The notes beneath the pieces were generated by a model. It was not told the origin of the DNA, did no database searches, and saw only the letters and a program-made list of their open reading frames with translations. From Endobugula sp965225895 (GTDB taxonomy: Bacteria > Pseudomonadota > Gammaproteobacteria > Pseudomonadales > Cellvibrionaceae), in contig CBDDBR010000011.1 in assembly GCA_965225895.1 (NCBI GenBank), positions 1,674,001-1,738,000 of the forward strand: 64,000 nucleotides of DNA. The letters are read 5' to 3'. Of this stretch, positions 18,844 through 27,697 are shown one piece after another. The position numbers and the translations under genes are program-made. Within the stretch, counting starts at the first letter, position 1; the number at the start of each line of letters is the position of its first letter.

Positions 18844-19690
18844 ATTTAAGCCCCAGCGCCCATTGATACAATTCCCGCTTTTGCACGCCAGTCACCTTGG
18901 CCGCTATCGCCGCTGCAGTTTTAATGGGCACATGCTCTAGCAAGACTCGCATAAGCTTTTCTGCTTCGGCAGTTACCAAAGTAGCATCATGTTGTTGCTC
19001 ACACCCTTTCACCAAAACAACAAATTCACCGCGCTGCTGATTAGTATCACCCAGCACCTGATTAAGTACCGTTACCACACTACCTGATAAAACTGTCTCG
19101 TAAGTTTTGGTGATTTCTCTCGCTAATACAATGTCGCGATCATCACCTAATACCAACTGAAAATCCTTAAGCGAATCAACAATTCGATGGGGAGACTCGT
19201 AATAAACAACCGTACGGTGCTCGCTTAAAAGCTCTGTAAGCACTTTTCGACGTGATACTGATTTAGCAGGTAAAAAACCCTCAAAAATGAATTGATTGGA
19301 GGGCAGACCCGATACAGATAATGCAGCAATTAAAGCGCAAGCACCGGGAATAGGAACAACCTGCACCCCCTGCTCTCTCGCAACATGCACTAGCTCATAG
19401 CCTGGGTCTGAAATGAGAGGGGTGCCAGCATCAGAAATTAAAGCAACAGACTGACCCGATAATAATGTATCTATAATCTTTTGCAGACGCTGCTCATTAC
19501 TATAATCATGATATGCAATGAGCTTGGTAGAAATACCAAAATGTTGTAGTAACTTGCCACTATGACGAGTATCCTCAGCAGCAATAACATCAACCATTTG
19601 AAGTACCTCTATCGCTCGGGGTACCATATCACCTAAATTACCAATAGGCGTGGCCACAACATATAACACGCCACTATTTGAATCATGCAT
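18833..19690 (-). CDS. rsmI: 16S rRNA 2'-O-ribose C1402 methyltransferase
   Basis: RsmI 2'-O-methylates C1402 of 16S rRNA, the same base that RsmH (encoded nearby) N4-methylates. It is a tetrapyrrole-methylase-fold enzyme: VVATPIGNLGDMVPRAIEVL, AEDTRHSGKLL, ISDAGTPLISDPGY and PGACALIAALSVSGLP motifs appear in order. 285 residues, normal. It is divergent from lpoA; the two start codons are only 27 nt apart, so the promoters must overlap the opposite coding sequence. Confidence 0.95.
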   Translation of the reverse strand: MHDSNSGVLYVVATPIGNLGDMVPRAIEVLQMVDVIAAEDTRHSGKLLQHFGISTKLIAYHDYSNEQRLQKIIDTLLSGQSVALISDAGTPLISDPGYELVHVAREQGVQVVPIPGACALIAALSVSGLPSNQFIFEGFLPAKSVSRRKVLTELLSEHRTVVYYESPHRIVDSLKDFQLVLGDDRDIVLAREITKTYETVLSGSVVTVLNQVLGDTNQQRGEFVVLVKGCEQQHDATLVTAEAEKLMRVLLEHVPIKTAAAIAAKVTGVQKRELYQWALGLKSTD

Positions 19691-19717
19691 AATCGATCAA
19701 CATTCCAGAGAAAATTA

Positions 19718-21658
19718 ATGCTATTGAAACATATTTTTTATTCTGCTTCCGATATAAAGCCAATATTTATACGCCTTGCTTTAGCCACCTTTGTTGTCAC
19801 AGCCATCAGTAACTGCTCAACCCCTGTACAACCAAGTGATCATTCTCAAACAGCTTCTGGGATACAAGCGCCAGATTCACTGAGCAGCTTAATGCAACTC
19901 GCTAAGCAAGCCGAAAAACAGGCACCTTCAGCAAGAGCATCGCAATTAATTAATATTGCACAACGCTTGCTTACTATTGGCGAATTACAACAAGCGAAAA
20001 AGATTATTACCTCTATTAATAAAACATCGCTAAGTGATAAGCTATATGCCGATTACTCACTTACCGCTAGCGATATATTCTTAGCGGAGCAATCGCTTTT
20101 TTCAGCAAAATCGCTACTGTCAGATAGCAAATTTACTCAACTATTGGATACACTATCCATACAGCAACAGATACGCTTTCATCGCAATAGAGCTACTCTC
20201 TTCGAGCAAATCGGCGATGTATTAACCAGCCTAAATGAACGCATTGCACTCGGCACTCTGCTTTCTAGCGATGCCGACATCAGCGAAAACAACAACGCCA
20301 TTTGGCAACAACTAAGCCAACTCACGTACTCTGAGCTCACTTCATTACATACAGAAGCCAATGATCCTATATTGCAAGATTGGCTAACGCTTGCCACACT
20401 CAGCAAGCAACCTCAATCCAGCCTACAATCACAAAATGCTTCCGTACTACAGTGGATCAATACACACCCTAACCACCCCGCTAGCCAGCATTTACCCAAT
20501 GATTTAGCCCTACTGCAACAGCTCACAGACACTCCACCCAAAAATATTGCGCTACTGCTTCCGCTACAAGGAAAACCTGCAAAAGCAGGGCAAGCCATTC
20601 GTGATGGTTTTTTAGCGGCCTACTTTACCCATCAAGATACACATAGCAACACTGACCAGCCGCTTGATCAACGCAATCATCCTGCCGTTGTTTTTTACGA
20701 CACCAGCACCGAAGATATTCATTCACTTTATGACAGAGCGGTCCTTAATGGTGCTGATATTGTGATTGGCCCGTTATCAAAAACGAATGTTCGTGCTCTA
20801 TATGAAAAACCAGTACTTAGCACCCCCGTGCTGGCGCTTAATTATGTTGACACTGAAACCGCTAACGACAGCATATCAAATACACCTATTTATCAATTTG
20901 GGCTTTCATTAGAAGACGAGGCCATTCAAGTGGCCGACCGCGCATGGCTTGAAGGGCATCGCCAAGCTCTCGTATTATCTTCATCTGCAAATTGGGGGCA
21001 ACGCGCAGCCACTGCATTTATGAATCGCTGGGAAGAGTACGGCGGCACAATTGTTCTTAAGCGCTCACTAAAAGAGGCTGGAAGTTATTCAAAAACCATT
21101 GAGTCGATGCTGGAAATTGATAAAAGCCACCAACGATCAACTCAACTAAAACGCCTTTTTGGCCGCGGCTTTGAATTTGAACCCAGAAGACGAACAGATA
21201 TTGATATGATATTTTTAGTTGCTCGCTCACAAGAAGGTAGACAAGTTAAGCCCACACTAAATTTTCACTATGCCACGGATATTCCCGTGTATTCTACAAG
21301 CCAAATTTATTCAAGCACGAATAATAGTAATAAAAATAGTGACCTAAATGACATTCGCCTGACGACCTCACCATGGGCTTTAAAGTCCGATATACCAGAG
21401 AAAGAATTAATCACCAAACACCTGACAATTAACCCTGCGTACGAACAATTATATGCCTTGGGTGTTGATAGCTTTTCGCTCTATCCTCGCCTAAAGCAAT
21501 TACATCAGCTAAACGATCAAAAAATGGCAGGCACAACAGGGCAACTAAGTATCGATCAAAATAAACGCGTACTACGCAAACAGTTATGGGGCAGAGTTCA
21601 TCGAGGCCAATTAGAAAGTCTGCAAACCCTCACGCTATCAAGCGAGAATGCTTTGTAA
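19718..21658 (+). CDS. lpoA: Penicillin-binding protein activator LpoA
   Basis: LpoA is an outer-membrane lipoprotein that reaches through the periplasm to activate PBP1A. The N-terminal half is helical, TPR-like (residues about 40-260); the C-terminal half is a periplasmic-binding-protein fold beginning NIALLLPLQGKPAKAGQAIRDG. I chose ATG 19718, preceded by CAGAGAAA, over the frame-opening ATG at 19685 that would overlap rsmI. The signal sequence then ends ...VVTAISNC with Cys33 as lipid site; Asn before the Cys is unusual for a lipobox. It heads lpoA-yraN-diaA-dolP, matching E. coli yraMNOP order. Confidence 0.92.
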   Translation: MLLKHIFYSASDIKPIFIRLALATFVVTAISNCSTPVQPSDHSQTASGIQAPDSLSSLMQLAKQAEKQAPSARASQLINIAQRLLTIGELQQAKKIITSINKTSLSDKLYADYSLTASDIFLAEQSLFSAKSLLSDSKFTQLLDTLSIQQQIRFHRNRATLFEQIGDVLTSLNERIALGTLLSSDADISENNNAIWQQLSQLTYSELTSLHTEANDPILQDWLTLATLSKQPQSSLQSQNASVLQWINTHPNHPASQHLPNDLALLQQLTDTPPKNIALLLPLQGKPAKAGQAIRDGFLAAYFTHQDTHSNTDQPLDQRNHPAVVFYDTSTEDIHSLYDRAVLNGADIVIGPLSKTNVRALYEKPVLSTPVLALNYVDTETANDSISNTPIYQFGLSLEDEAIQVADRAWLEGHRQALVLSSSANWGQRAATAFMNRWEEYGGTIVLKRSLKEAGSYSKTIESMLEIDKSHQRSTQLKRLFGRGFEFEPRRRTDIDMIFLVARSQEGRQVKPTLNFHYATDIPVYSTSQIYSSTNNSNKNSDLNDIRLTTSPWALKSDIPEKELITKHLTINPAYEQLYALGVDSFSLYPRLKQLHQLNDQKMAGTTGQLSIDQNKRVLRKQLWGRVHRGQLESLQTLTLSSENAL

Positions 21659-21709
21659 TATACTCAGCAACACCTAAGCACGATCAACAAGCACATAAAA
21701 AGGATTTTT

Positions 21710-22084
21710 ATGCTAAATACACAAGCAATAGGAAAACAAACAGAAGCTGCTGCCAAAAAATTTTTACTCCAGCAAGGGCTTCGCTTTATTGAGGAAAATT
21801 ACTTCTGCCGAAAAGGAGAAATTGACCTCATTATGCAAGACAAGCAACAACTTGTATTTATTGAGGTGAAATTTCGACGCAACAACAGCCATGGCTCAGG
21901 AGCAGAAGCTGTCACCCACCAAAAAAGATTAAAAATTATTAGCGCTGCCCGCCATTATTTACATCAACATCATTTAACAGAGGTCATTAGCTGTCGATTT
22001 GACGTAGTGAGTCTTAACCCTACATCAAATAAACGCGCACCATTCAATATTGAATGGCTTACCAGTGCTTTTGACCTCAATTAA
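21710..22084 (+). CDS. yraN: YraN family (UPF0102) endonuclease-fold protein
   Basis: Small protein with a restriction-endonuclease-like fold; function not established. The conserved segments IGKQTEAAAKKFLLQQGL, FCRKGEIDLIMQD and LVFIEVKFRRN contain the E-D...ExK metal-site pattern (GEIDLI, IEVKFR) of this fold. 124 residues, normal. It starts 51 nt after lpoA and ends 18 nt before diaA, so likely co-transcribed. Confidence 0.93.
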   Translation: MLNTQAIGKQTEAAAKKFLLQQGLRFIEENYFCRKGEIDLIMQDKQQLVFIEVKFRRNNSHGSGAEAVTHQKRLKIISAARHYLHQHHLTEVISCRFDVVSLNPTSNKRAPFNIEWLTSAFDLN

Positions 22085-22102
22085 CTCTAATACGGATACC
22101 CT

Positions 22103-22696
22103 ATGTTTGAAGAACGTATTTATGAAATATTTCAACGCAGCGTTGAAGCAAAAATTCAGACAAGTGAGCAGCTACTACCACTTATTGTTAACGCCAGCGA
22201 AACTCTCGTAAATTCACTGGTGAATGACGGAAAAATTTTGGTTTGTGGTAATGGCCCTTCAGCTGCATTAGCACAACTATTTACCAATAATTTAATTAAT
22301 CGATACGAAAGAGAGCGACCAAGCTTACCAGCCATTGCTCTTGGCTGTGATTTAACGAATGTGACTTCCATTGCTTATGAAAGCAGCTTCAATGAAATCT
22401 TTGCCAAAGAAATACGCGCACTAGGCAATACTGGCGATATACTGGTTATTCTCTCGTCAAGTGGCAATCCATCCAATCTTATACAGGCAATACAAGCCGC
22501 TCACGAAAGAGAAATGACTATTATTGTTCTTAGCGGACGAGATGGCGGAAACCTTTCATCATTACTCGATGTCAATGATAGAGAAATTATTGTACCGATT
22601 GATTCTCGGTCACGTATTCACGAAATCCATTTGCTGATACTCTTCTGCTTGTGCGATCTTATTGACGAGCAATTGTTTGGCCCTAGCGAACCTTAA
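22103..22696 (+). CDS. diaA: DnaA initiator-associating protein DiaA (SIS domain)
   Basis: A 197-residue SIS-domain protein. DiaA binds DnaA and promotes its assembly at oriC; the paralogue GmhA is a sedoheptulose-7-phosphate isomerase. The match to DiaA is close along the whole length: GKILVCGNGPSAALAQLF, NRYERERPSLPAIAL, IRALGNTGDILVILSSSGN and a C-terminal HEIHLLILFCLCDLIDEQLF. The yraN-diaA-dolP neighbourhood also favours DiaA. In genomes lacking a second copy this gene has been annotated gmhA, so enzymatic activity cannot be excluded. Confidence 0.88.
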   Translation: MFEERIYEIFQRSVEAKIQTSEQLLPLIVNASETLVNSLVNDGKILVCGNGPSAALAQLFTNNLINRYERERPSLPAIALGCDLTNVTSIAYESSFNEIFAKEIRALGNTGDILVILSSSGNPSNLIQAIQAAHEREMTIIVLSGRDGGNLSSLLDVNDREIIVPIDSRSRIHEIHLLILFCLCDLIDEQLFGPSEP

Positions 22697-22720
22697 TACA
22701 GTTAACGAGACATTTTATAC

Positions 22721-23296
22721 ATGAAAAAATATACATACTTCACATTGTTACTCATACTTACAGTGAGCATATCTGGATGCACTACCATTCTTGACACCAC
22801 CACGAGCAAGCCTATAGAAACCGACCCCGGCAAACGCACATTTGGCACTTACTTAGATGATCAAAAACTCGAAGTCATTGCTGGTGTCAACATCAATAAA
22901 GCAGACCCCGAGCTTAAGCTTGCACACATTAACGTTACCAGTTTTAACAATATCATTTTGCTTACAGGGCAAGTACCTAATGAGCAATTAAAACAATTAG
23001 CACAAGAAACAGCCGCCAAAGTAAATATGGTACGAAAAGTCTTTAATGAATTACAAATTAAAGGTAATACAGCATTATTGGTAAGAACGAATGACACATG
23101 GCTAGCAACAAAAGTAAAAGCGGTTTTTATTGCTGACAAAATCATTAATAGTTCTAAAATTAAAATTATTGTCGAAGATGGCGTGGTGTATTTAATGGGA
23201 ATAGCAACACAAGCCGAGGCAGACTACGCAACAGAGGTTACTAGTAATATTGCTGGCATCCAAGAGGTTGTTAAGGTTTTTGAATACATTCAATAA
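22721..23296 (+). CDS. dolP: Division/outer-membrane lipoprotein DolP (YraP)
   Basis: DolP is an outer-membrane lipoprotein with two BON domains that supports envelope integrity. A signal peptide ends in lipobox SISGC (Cys20). The first BON domain spans about residues 48-115 (INVTSFNNIILLTGQVPNEQ), the second about 120-190 (NSSKIKIIVEDGVVYLMGIA). 191 residues, typical. It is last in the lpoA-yraN-diaA-dolP group and is followed by a strong terminator. Confidence 0.92.
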   Translation: MKKYTYFTLLLILTVSISGCTTILDTTTSKPIETDPGKRTFGTYLDDQKLEVIAGVNINKADPELKLAHINVTSFNNIILLTGQVPNEQLKQLAQETAAKVNMVRKVFNELQIKGNTALLVRTNDTWLATKVKAVFIADKIINSSKIKIIVEDGVVYLMGIATQAEADYATEVTSNIAGIQEVVKVFEYIQ

Positions 23297-23404
23297 ACTC
23301 AACTTGTCACACTCAGGCTAGATGCGTGACAAAACAAGTAAAACCTGCGTTTTAGCTTTTATACTTATTAGCATCTCGACCAAGTAAATCCTAATAAGTA
23401 TTAG

Positions 23405-23450
23405 ACATAAAAAAACCTGAAGCATGTGAATGCTTCAGGTTTTTTTATGT
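23405..23450. terminator. Bidirectional terminator, dolP / Yip1 gene
   Basis: A perfect 20-bp inverted repeat with a six-nt loop (TGTGAA). The GC part of the stem, CCTGAAGCA/TGCTTCAGG, is flanked by seven A on one side and seven T on the other, so it works on either strand. It separates the convergent dolP (+) and Yip1 (-) genes. Confidence 0.93.
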
Positions 23451-23468
23451 TTTTCAATCTATGTAGTG

Positions 23469-24086
23469 CTAATCAACATATACAGGGCCAACACCCAAGT
23501 TCCATAAGATAACAGCCGCTACACGTACAACCACCATCATTACCAAACCTACCATCACAACAGAACTCGCATACATAAATGCCTGCTCTTTGCTAATATT
23601 CATCAGAATAGGAATACCTTCGTAGATAAGATATACCGCATAGGCACCCGCTATACCAGTCACTACGGCGTTCAACCAAATATCTGGGTAAATACCAAAA
23701 ATACCCACTAAAAAGACTGGTGTCGTCACATATACAGCTAACGCGGTTCCTTCATAATGGCGCTTTTCTGCAGAATCTTTAACACCATAGGTTTTACTCA
23801 TAAAATTAATAAATTCACCCAAAATGAACACACCAAACAATAGCGAGAAATATGTTAAACCACATAGCTCCATCGCACTCATCATTGTGAGACGAACAGG
23901 CTCTCCGCTTCCTACACTCCATCCCACCTGTGTCACACCAATAAAAAATGCAATAGCTGGAATTAATGCCAATAACGGCACATGACTTAAAAAGACCTGT
24001 CTAAACGAGTGTTTCTCGTTACGTATTGCTTTCCACTCGCTGTCAGGATGCAACATAATACCAAGCGTATGTTCTAGAAATGCCAT
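23469..24086 (-). CDS. Yip1-domain inner-membrane protein
   Basis: A 205-residue membrane protein with about five hydrophobic helices and the Yip1-family opening (residues 8-25, LGIMLHPDSEWKAIRNEK). Bacterial Yip1 proteins have no agreed function. Helices lie near residues 37-55, 78-98, 118-138, 140-160 and 172-195. It stands alone: a terminator lies on its downstream side and 172 nt separate it from sspB upstream, so it may have its own promoter. The A+T-rich gap at 24087-24249 holds nothing else I can name. Confidence 0.85.
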   Translation of the reverse strand: MAFLEHTLGIMLHPDSEWKAIRNEKHSFRQVFLSHVPLLALIPAIAFFIGVTQVGWSVGSGEPVRLTMMSAMELCGLTYFSLLFGVFILGEFINFMSKTYGVKDSAEKRHYEGTALAVYVTTPVFLVGIFGIYPDIWLNAVVTGIAGAYAVYLIYEGIPILMNISKEQAFMYASSVVMVGLVMMVVVRVAAVILWNLGVGPVYVD

Positions 24087-24249
24087 GGAAATGACCTCAT
24101 TGTTGGTTGTTTTAATTTATTATTATTCGAATGTTTACGCATACAGTATTGATGACAATAGCTAATATCACCAATAAATAATCGAAATTAAAAAAATATT
24201 TTAGATAGCGATAAGAAATATAGGTATCGCCAAAGAATAACAGGAGGTA

Positions 24250-24274
24250 AAAGGTAGCTTACTTCACTACCTTT
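24250..24274 (-). terminator. Hairpin at the end of sspB
   Basis: AAAGGTAG/CTACCTTT forms an eight-bp stem with a nine-nt loop; the 5' arm includes the last sspB codons and stop. Only a short T stretch follows (TTTTACC), so this is a weak terminator candidate for sspA-sspB. Confidence 0.4.
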
Positions 24275-24660
24275 AGACTAGGACGGCTTTTACTCGACGG
24301 CTTTTGAGTAGGCTCTGGAGCAGGAGGTGGATTTTCTGGCTCAGGCTCCGCCTCAAAAATCATACCCTGCTGATTCTCTTTCGCATAAATACCCAAAATA
24401 GCAGCACAGGGCACAAAGATATCTGTAGGCACGCCACCGAAGCGTGCACTAAAACACAGGCTGTCATCATTCATCACAAAATCATTCACCGCCGAAGGGG
24501 CAACATTCAACACAATTTGCCCATCTGGGGTTACATGATTTTGAGGAACTAATACATCTCTATGCAACGCGTTAACCAATAAATAGGGCGTACATTGATT
24601 ATCAATAATCCAATCATATAACGCACGCACTAAATAAGGCCGACTTGATGTCATCGACAT
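24259..24660 (-). CDS. sspB: ClpXP adaptor SspB
   Basis: SspB delivers ssrA-tagged proteins to ClpXP. The folded domain begins SSRPYLVRALYDWIIDNQCTPYL and includes DGQIVLNVAPSAV and FSARFGGVPTDIFVP. An acidic/proline-rich linker leads to the C-terminal ClpX-binding motif RPSLKVVK. The frame opens at a TTG (24672), but ATG 24660 is the family start and has TTGGA upstream, giving 133 residues. It follows sspA by 49 nt, the standard sspAB pair. Confidence 0.95.
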   Translation of the reverse strand: MSMTSSRPYLVRALYDWIIDNQCTPYLLVNALHRDVLVPQNHVTPDGQIVLNVAPSAVNDFVMNDDSLCFSARFGGVPTDIFVPCAAILGIYAKENQQGMIFEAEPEPENPPPAPEPTQKPSSKSRPSLKVVK

Positions 24661-24709
24661 AATACATTCCAAGATAATAAAGTTGATCTATTAAACATAG
24701 CAGATCAGA

Positions 24710-25342
24710 TTATTCTTGCATTTCACGCTCTTGCTCGGTCAAACTTTCTTGGAAAGCTTCACGTGCAAACAAACGTTCCATATAGTCGTGCAAAGGCTTA
24801 GTTTGACGTGTATTTGGCAATTTAACGCCGTAATACTCTAAACGCCAAAGTATAGGCCCTAAGCAACAATCCACTAAGGTGAACTCTTCGCTCATAAAAT
24901 AAGGTTTTTCTGCAAAAATAGGTGCCACTGCAGTAAGACTTTCTTTTAGCTCTTTCGTTGCACGAGCAACATCTTCTGCATCTTTTCCTGCCGCAATAGT
25001 ATCAACTAAAGGCGACCAGTCTTTTTCTATGCGATGCATCCATAAACGACTCTGAGCACGAGTAACAGGGTAAACAGGTAGCAAAGGTGGGTGCGGGAAG
25101 CGTTCGTCTAAATACTCCATCATCACTTTTGATTCGTAAAGTACTAAATCACGATCAAGTAAGACAGGTAAAGAGTTATAAGGTGTCAATTCCGACACTT
25201 CTTCCGTTAACTCATGAGGATCGATATCTTCAAGATCGAAGGTAACTCCCTTTTCTGCTAATACGATTCTAACACGATGACTGTAATGATCCTGAGCATC
25301 AGAAAAATACGTCATTGATGAGCGTTTGGTGACAACACCCAT
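24710..25342 (-). CDS. sspA: Stringent starvation protein A
   Basis: SspA is a glutathione-transferase-like protein that binds RNA polymerase and alters transcription in stationary phase. A thioredoxin-like N-domain (SMTYFSDAQDHYSHRVRIVLAEKG, then NSLPVLLDRDLVLYESKVMMEYLDERFPHPPLLP) precedes an all-helical GST C-domain. The usual catalytic GST residue is not expected in this family. 210 residues, normal. An excellent TTGAGGTGA ribosome site precedes ATG 25342. A terminator separates it from the bc1 genes upstream. Confidence 0.95.
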   Translation of the reverse strand: MGVVTKRSSMTYFSDAQDHYSHRVRIVLAEKGVTFDLEDIDPHELTEEVSELTPYNSLPVLLDRDLVLYESKVMMEYLDERFPHPPLLPVYPVTRAQSRLWMHRIEKDWSPLVDTIAAGKDAEDVARATKELKESLTAVAPIFAEKPYFMSEEFTLVDCCLGPILWRLEYYGVKLPNTRQTKPLHDYMERLFAREAFQESLTEQEREMQE

Positions 25343-25384
25343 TGATTCACCTCAATTATTTAGTTGATAGAGTAAAAATAGAAA

Positions 25385-25444
25385 CGGGTTTACCGTTTAA
25401 GTATCAACTTTTATCTACAAAATTGATACTAAGCAGTAAACCCG
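25385..25444 (-). terminator. Terminator of the petA-petBC operon
   Basis: Outer arms CGGGTTTAC/GTAAACCCG (385-393, 436-444) and inner arms AGTATCAA/TTGATACT (400-407, 423-430) form a long two-part stem with an internal loop. On the minus strand it is followed by TTTCTATTTTTAC. It ends 28 nt after the cytochrome gene stop and 42 nt before sspA starts. Confidence 0.8.
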
Positions 25445-25471
25445 CGGGATTTTAACACAAATTCAAACGTC

Positions 25472-27697
25472 TTAGTGGATGCCTTTCCAGTACTCGCGAT
25501 TTAATAGGAAAACAAACACAAATAGTAATACTAAAAACAATAACACAAAGACACCTAGGCTTTTACGTTCTTCAGCCATTGGCTCGCCTAAATACTCAAC
25601 AAAGTTAACCAAATCATACATGGCTTGATCAAACTCTTCTGTTGTCATTGAGCCTTTTTGATCTCCTTCGATCAGCGCACCACAATGCTCATCCATCACA
25701 GGCTCACCTAATGCGTTACGCACGGTTTTGCCATGAGAATCTAACTTAGGGCCAGGTCCACATTCTAAAAGGCCTTGTAACTCAGCGGTTACATTCGGCA
25801 TACCTACATTGGCAAATACTCGGTTATTTACACCTGTAGGACGTGAAGGATCTTTATAGAAATTACGCAGATAGGTATACAACCACTCGGGTGAACGTAC
25901 ACGAGCCACCAAGGTTAAATCAGGTGGTGTTGCACCAAACCATGCTTTCGAATCATTAGGCTCCATAGCAATAGTCATCAACGAACCAATTTTCTGATCA
26001 CTAAAAACCAAGTTATCCATCATAATATCGTGTGGAATACCCAAGTCATCAGCAACACGACCATAACGCGAATACTGAGCAGAATGACAACCCATGCAAT
26101 AGTTAATAAACCACTTTGCACCACGCTGTAGTGATGGCTTATCCGTTAAGTCTGCCTCAAACTCATCACAAGGGATTGAGCCACATGCAAAAGCACCACC
26201 AGCAGCTACTGCTTTAATAGGCACTACAGTCATAACAACAAAGAACAATACACCCAACCATACCAAGCCTAACGGCAAGCCTTTAGCTTGTGTACGCTCT
26301 GGCTCAGGGCTTACTGAATCTTTCGCTGTCAACATTGGTAATAACAAGGTCAACACTGCCAATGCAAGACCAAAGACACGTACGAATACAGGTACATCTT
26401 TGCCCCAAAGGCTAAATGAGATCATTGCTAAGAAGAATGCTAATACCGCACAGATCACCCAATTCAAAATTGACTTCACTTTAGGACTGTCAGGATTAGT
26501 CCAAATCGGCATAGTAATAAAGAAAACAAAGTAGAACATGGTGCCTATTTGAGACAGAACCGTTCGACCTTCTGTTGGCGATTTAACACCTAAATAACCT
26601 AAGATCACAAAGATAGCCGCAAACAATAACAATAGAATTTTTGGCAACCAACCCTTGTAACGGATAGATTTAACTGGGCTTTTGTCTAACCAAGGCAACA
26701 CAAATAACACTGCAATTGCCGCACCCATTGCCATAAAGCCCAGCAATTTCGCAGTAAACACACCACCTAGATCAATAGTTACCGCACGCAAGATCGCGTA
26801 AAACGGCGTAAAGTACCATACTGGCGCGATATGCTCAGGCGTTTTCAAGTTATTTGCCGCTTCAAAGTTTGCATACTCTAAGAAGAAACCACCCATCTCT
26901 GGCATAAAGAATAAGATAAACGAGAACACAAACAAAAAGACCGTAATACCGACCAAGTCATGTACGGTATAAAACGGGTGGAAAGGAATACCATCTTTAG
27001 GTATACCATTTTCATCTTTGTTTTTCTTAATTTCTACACCGTCAGGGTTATTTGACCCAACTTCGTGTAGCGCAAGAATATGCAATACCACTAACGCTAA
27101 AATAACGATAGGCAAAGCAATAACGTGTAACGAGAAGAAGCGGTTAAGCGTGATACCTGAAATCAGATAATCACCACGAATCCACTGCACAAGGTCTTCA
27201 CCTACATAAGGAATCGCACCAAACAACGATACAATAACCTGCGCACCCCAGTAAGACATTTGCCCCCAAGGTAATACGTAACCCATGAATGCTTCTGCCA
27301 TTAGCGCAAGATAAATGGTCATACCAAAAATCCACACCAATTCACGCGGCGCTTTATACGAACCGTACAATAATCCACGGAACATATGTAAATACACAAC
27401 AACAAAGAACGCTGACGCTCCCGTTGAATGCAAATAACGAATCAACCAACCCCAGTCCACATCACGCATGATGTATTCTACTGACGCGAAGGCACCTTCT
27501 GCTGAAGGCTCATAACTCATTACCAACCAAACACCTGTCAGTAACTGATTAACTAATACAAGAATGGATAAAACACCAAAAAAGTACCAAAAGTTAAAGT
27601 TTTTTGGCGCATAGTATTTACCCATATGGGTATCCCATGCACGAACAACTGGAAGGCGAGCATCGACCCAACCTAATAGCGCGGTTAACATATTCAT
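25472..27697 (-). CDS. petBC: Cytochrome b / cytochrome c1 fusion of the bc1 complex
   Basis: One 741-residue frame encodes both cytochrome b and cytochrome c1 of ubiquinol-cytochrome c reductase. Residues 1-400 are cytochrome b: haem ligands His90, His104, His191 and His206, and the Qo-site PVWY at 292-295. Residues about 405-456 add two hydrophobic helices absent from ordinary cytochrome b. Residues 473-500 look like a signal peptide ending KAVAAGG, followed by cytochrome c1 with CMGCH (534-538), a MPNV methionine region and a C-terminal anchor helix (about 712-735). The layout resembles Bradyrhizobium fbcH, whose product is cleaved between the parts. Starts one nt inside petA (TAATG). Confidence 0.93.
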   Translation of the reverse strand: MNMLTALLGWVDARLPVVRAWDTHMGKYYAPKNFNFWYFFGVLSILVLVNQLLTGVWLVMSYEPSAEGAFASVEYIMRDVDWGWLIRYLHSTGASAFFVVVYLHMFRGLLYGSYKAPRELVWIFGMTIYLALMAEAFMGYVLPWGQMSYWGAQVIVSLFGAIPYVGEDLVQWIRGDYLISGITLNRFFSLHVIALPIVILALVVLHILALHEVGSNNPDGVEIKKNKDENGIPKDGIPFHPFYTVHDLVGITVFLFVFSFILFFMPEMGGFFLEYANFEAANNLKTPEHIAPVWYFTPFYAILRAVTIDLGGVFTAKLLGFMAMGAAIAVLFVLPWLDKSPVKSIRYKGWLPKILLLLFAAIFVILGYLGVKSPTEGRTVLSQIGTMFYFVFFITMPIWTNPDSPKVKSILNWVICAVLAFFLAMISFSLWGKDVPVFVRVFGLALAVLTLLLPMLTAKDSVSPEPERTQAKGLPLGLVWLGVLFFVVMTVVPIKAVAAGGAFACGSIPCDEFEADLTDKPSLQRGAKWFINYCMGCHSAQYSRYGRVADDLGIPHDIMMDNLVFSDQKIGSLMTIAMEPNDSKAWFGATPPDLTLVARVRSPEWLYTYLRNFYKDPSRPTGVNNRVFANVGMPNVTAELQGLLECGPGPKLDSHGKTVRNALGEPVMDEHCGALIEGDQKGSMTTEEFDQAMYDLVNFVEYLGEPMAEERKSLGVFVLLFLVLLFVFVFLLNREYWKGIH

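Noticed and set aside
22103..22696. Assignment as phosphoheptose isomerase GmhA
   Set aside because: The sequence follows DiaA more closely along its length and lies in the yraN-diaA-dolP setting; kept only as an alternative.
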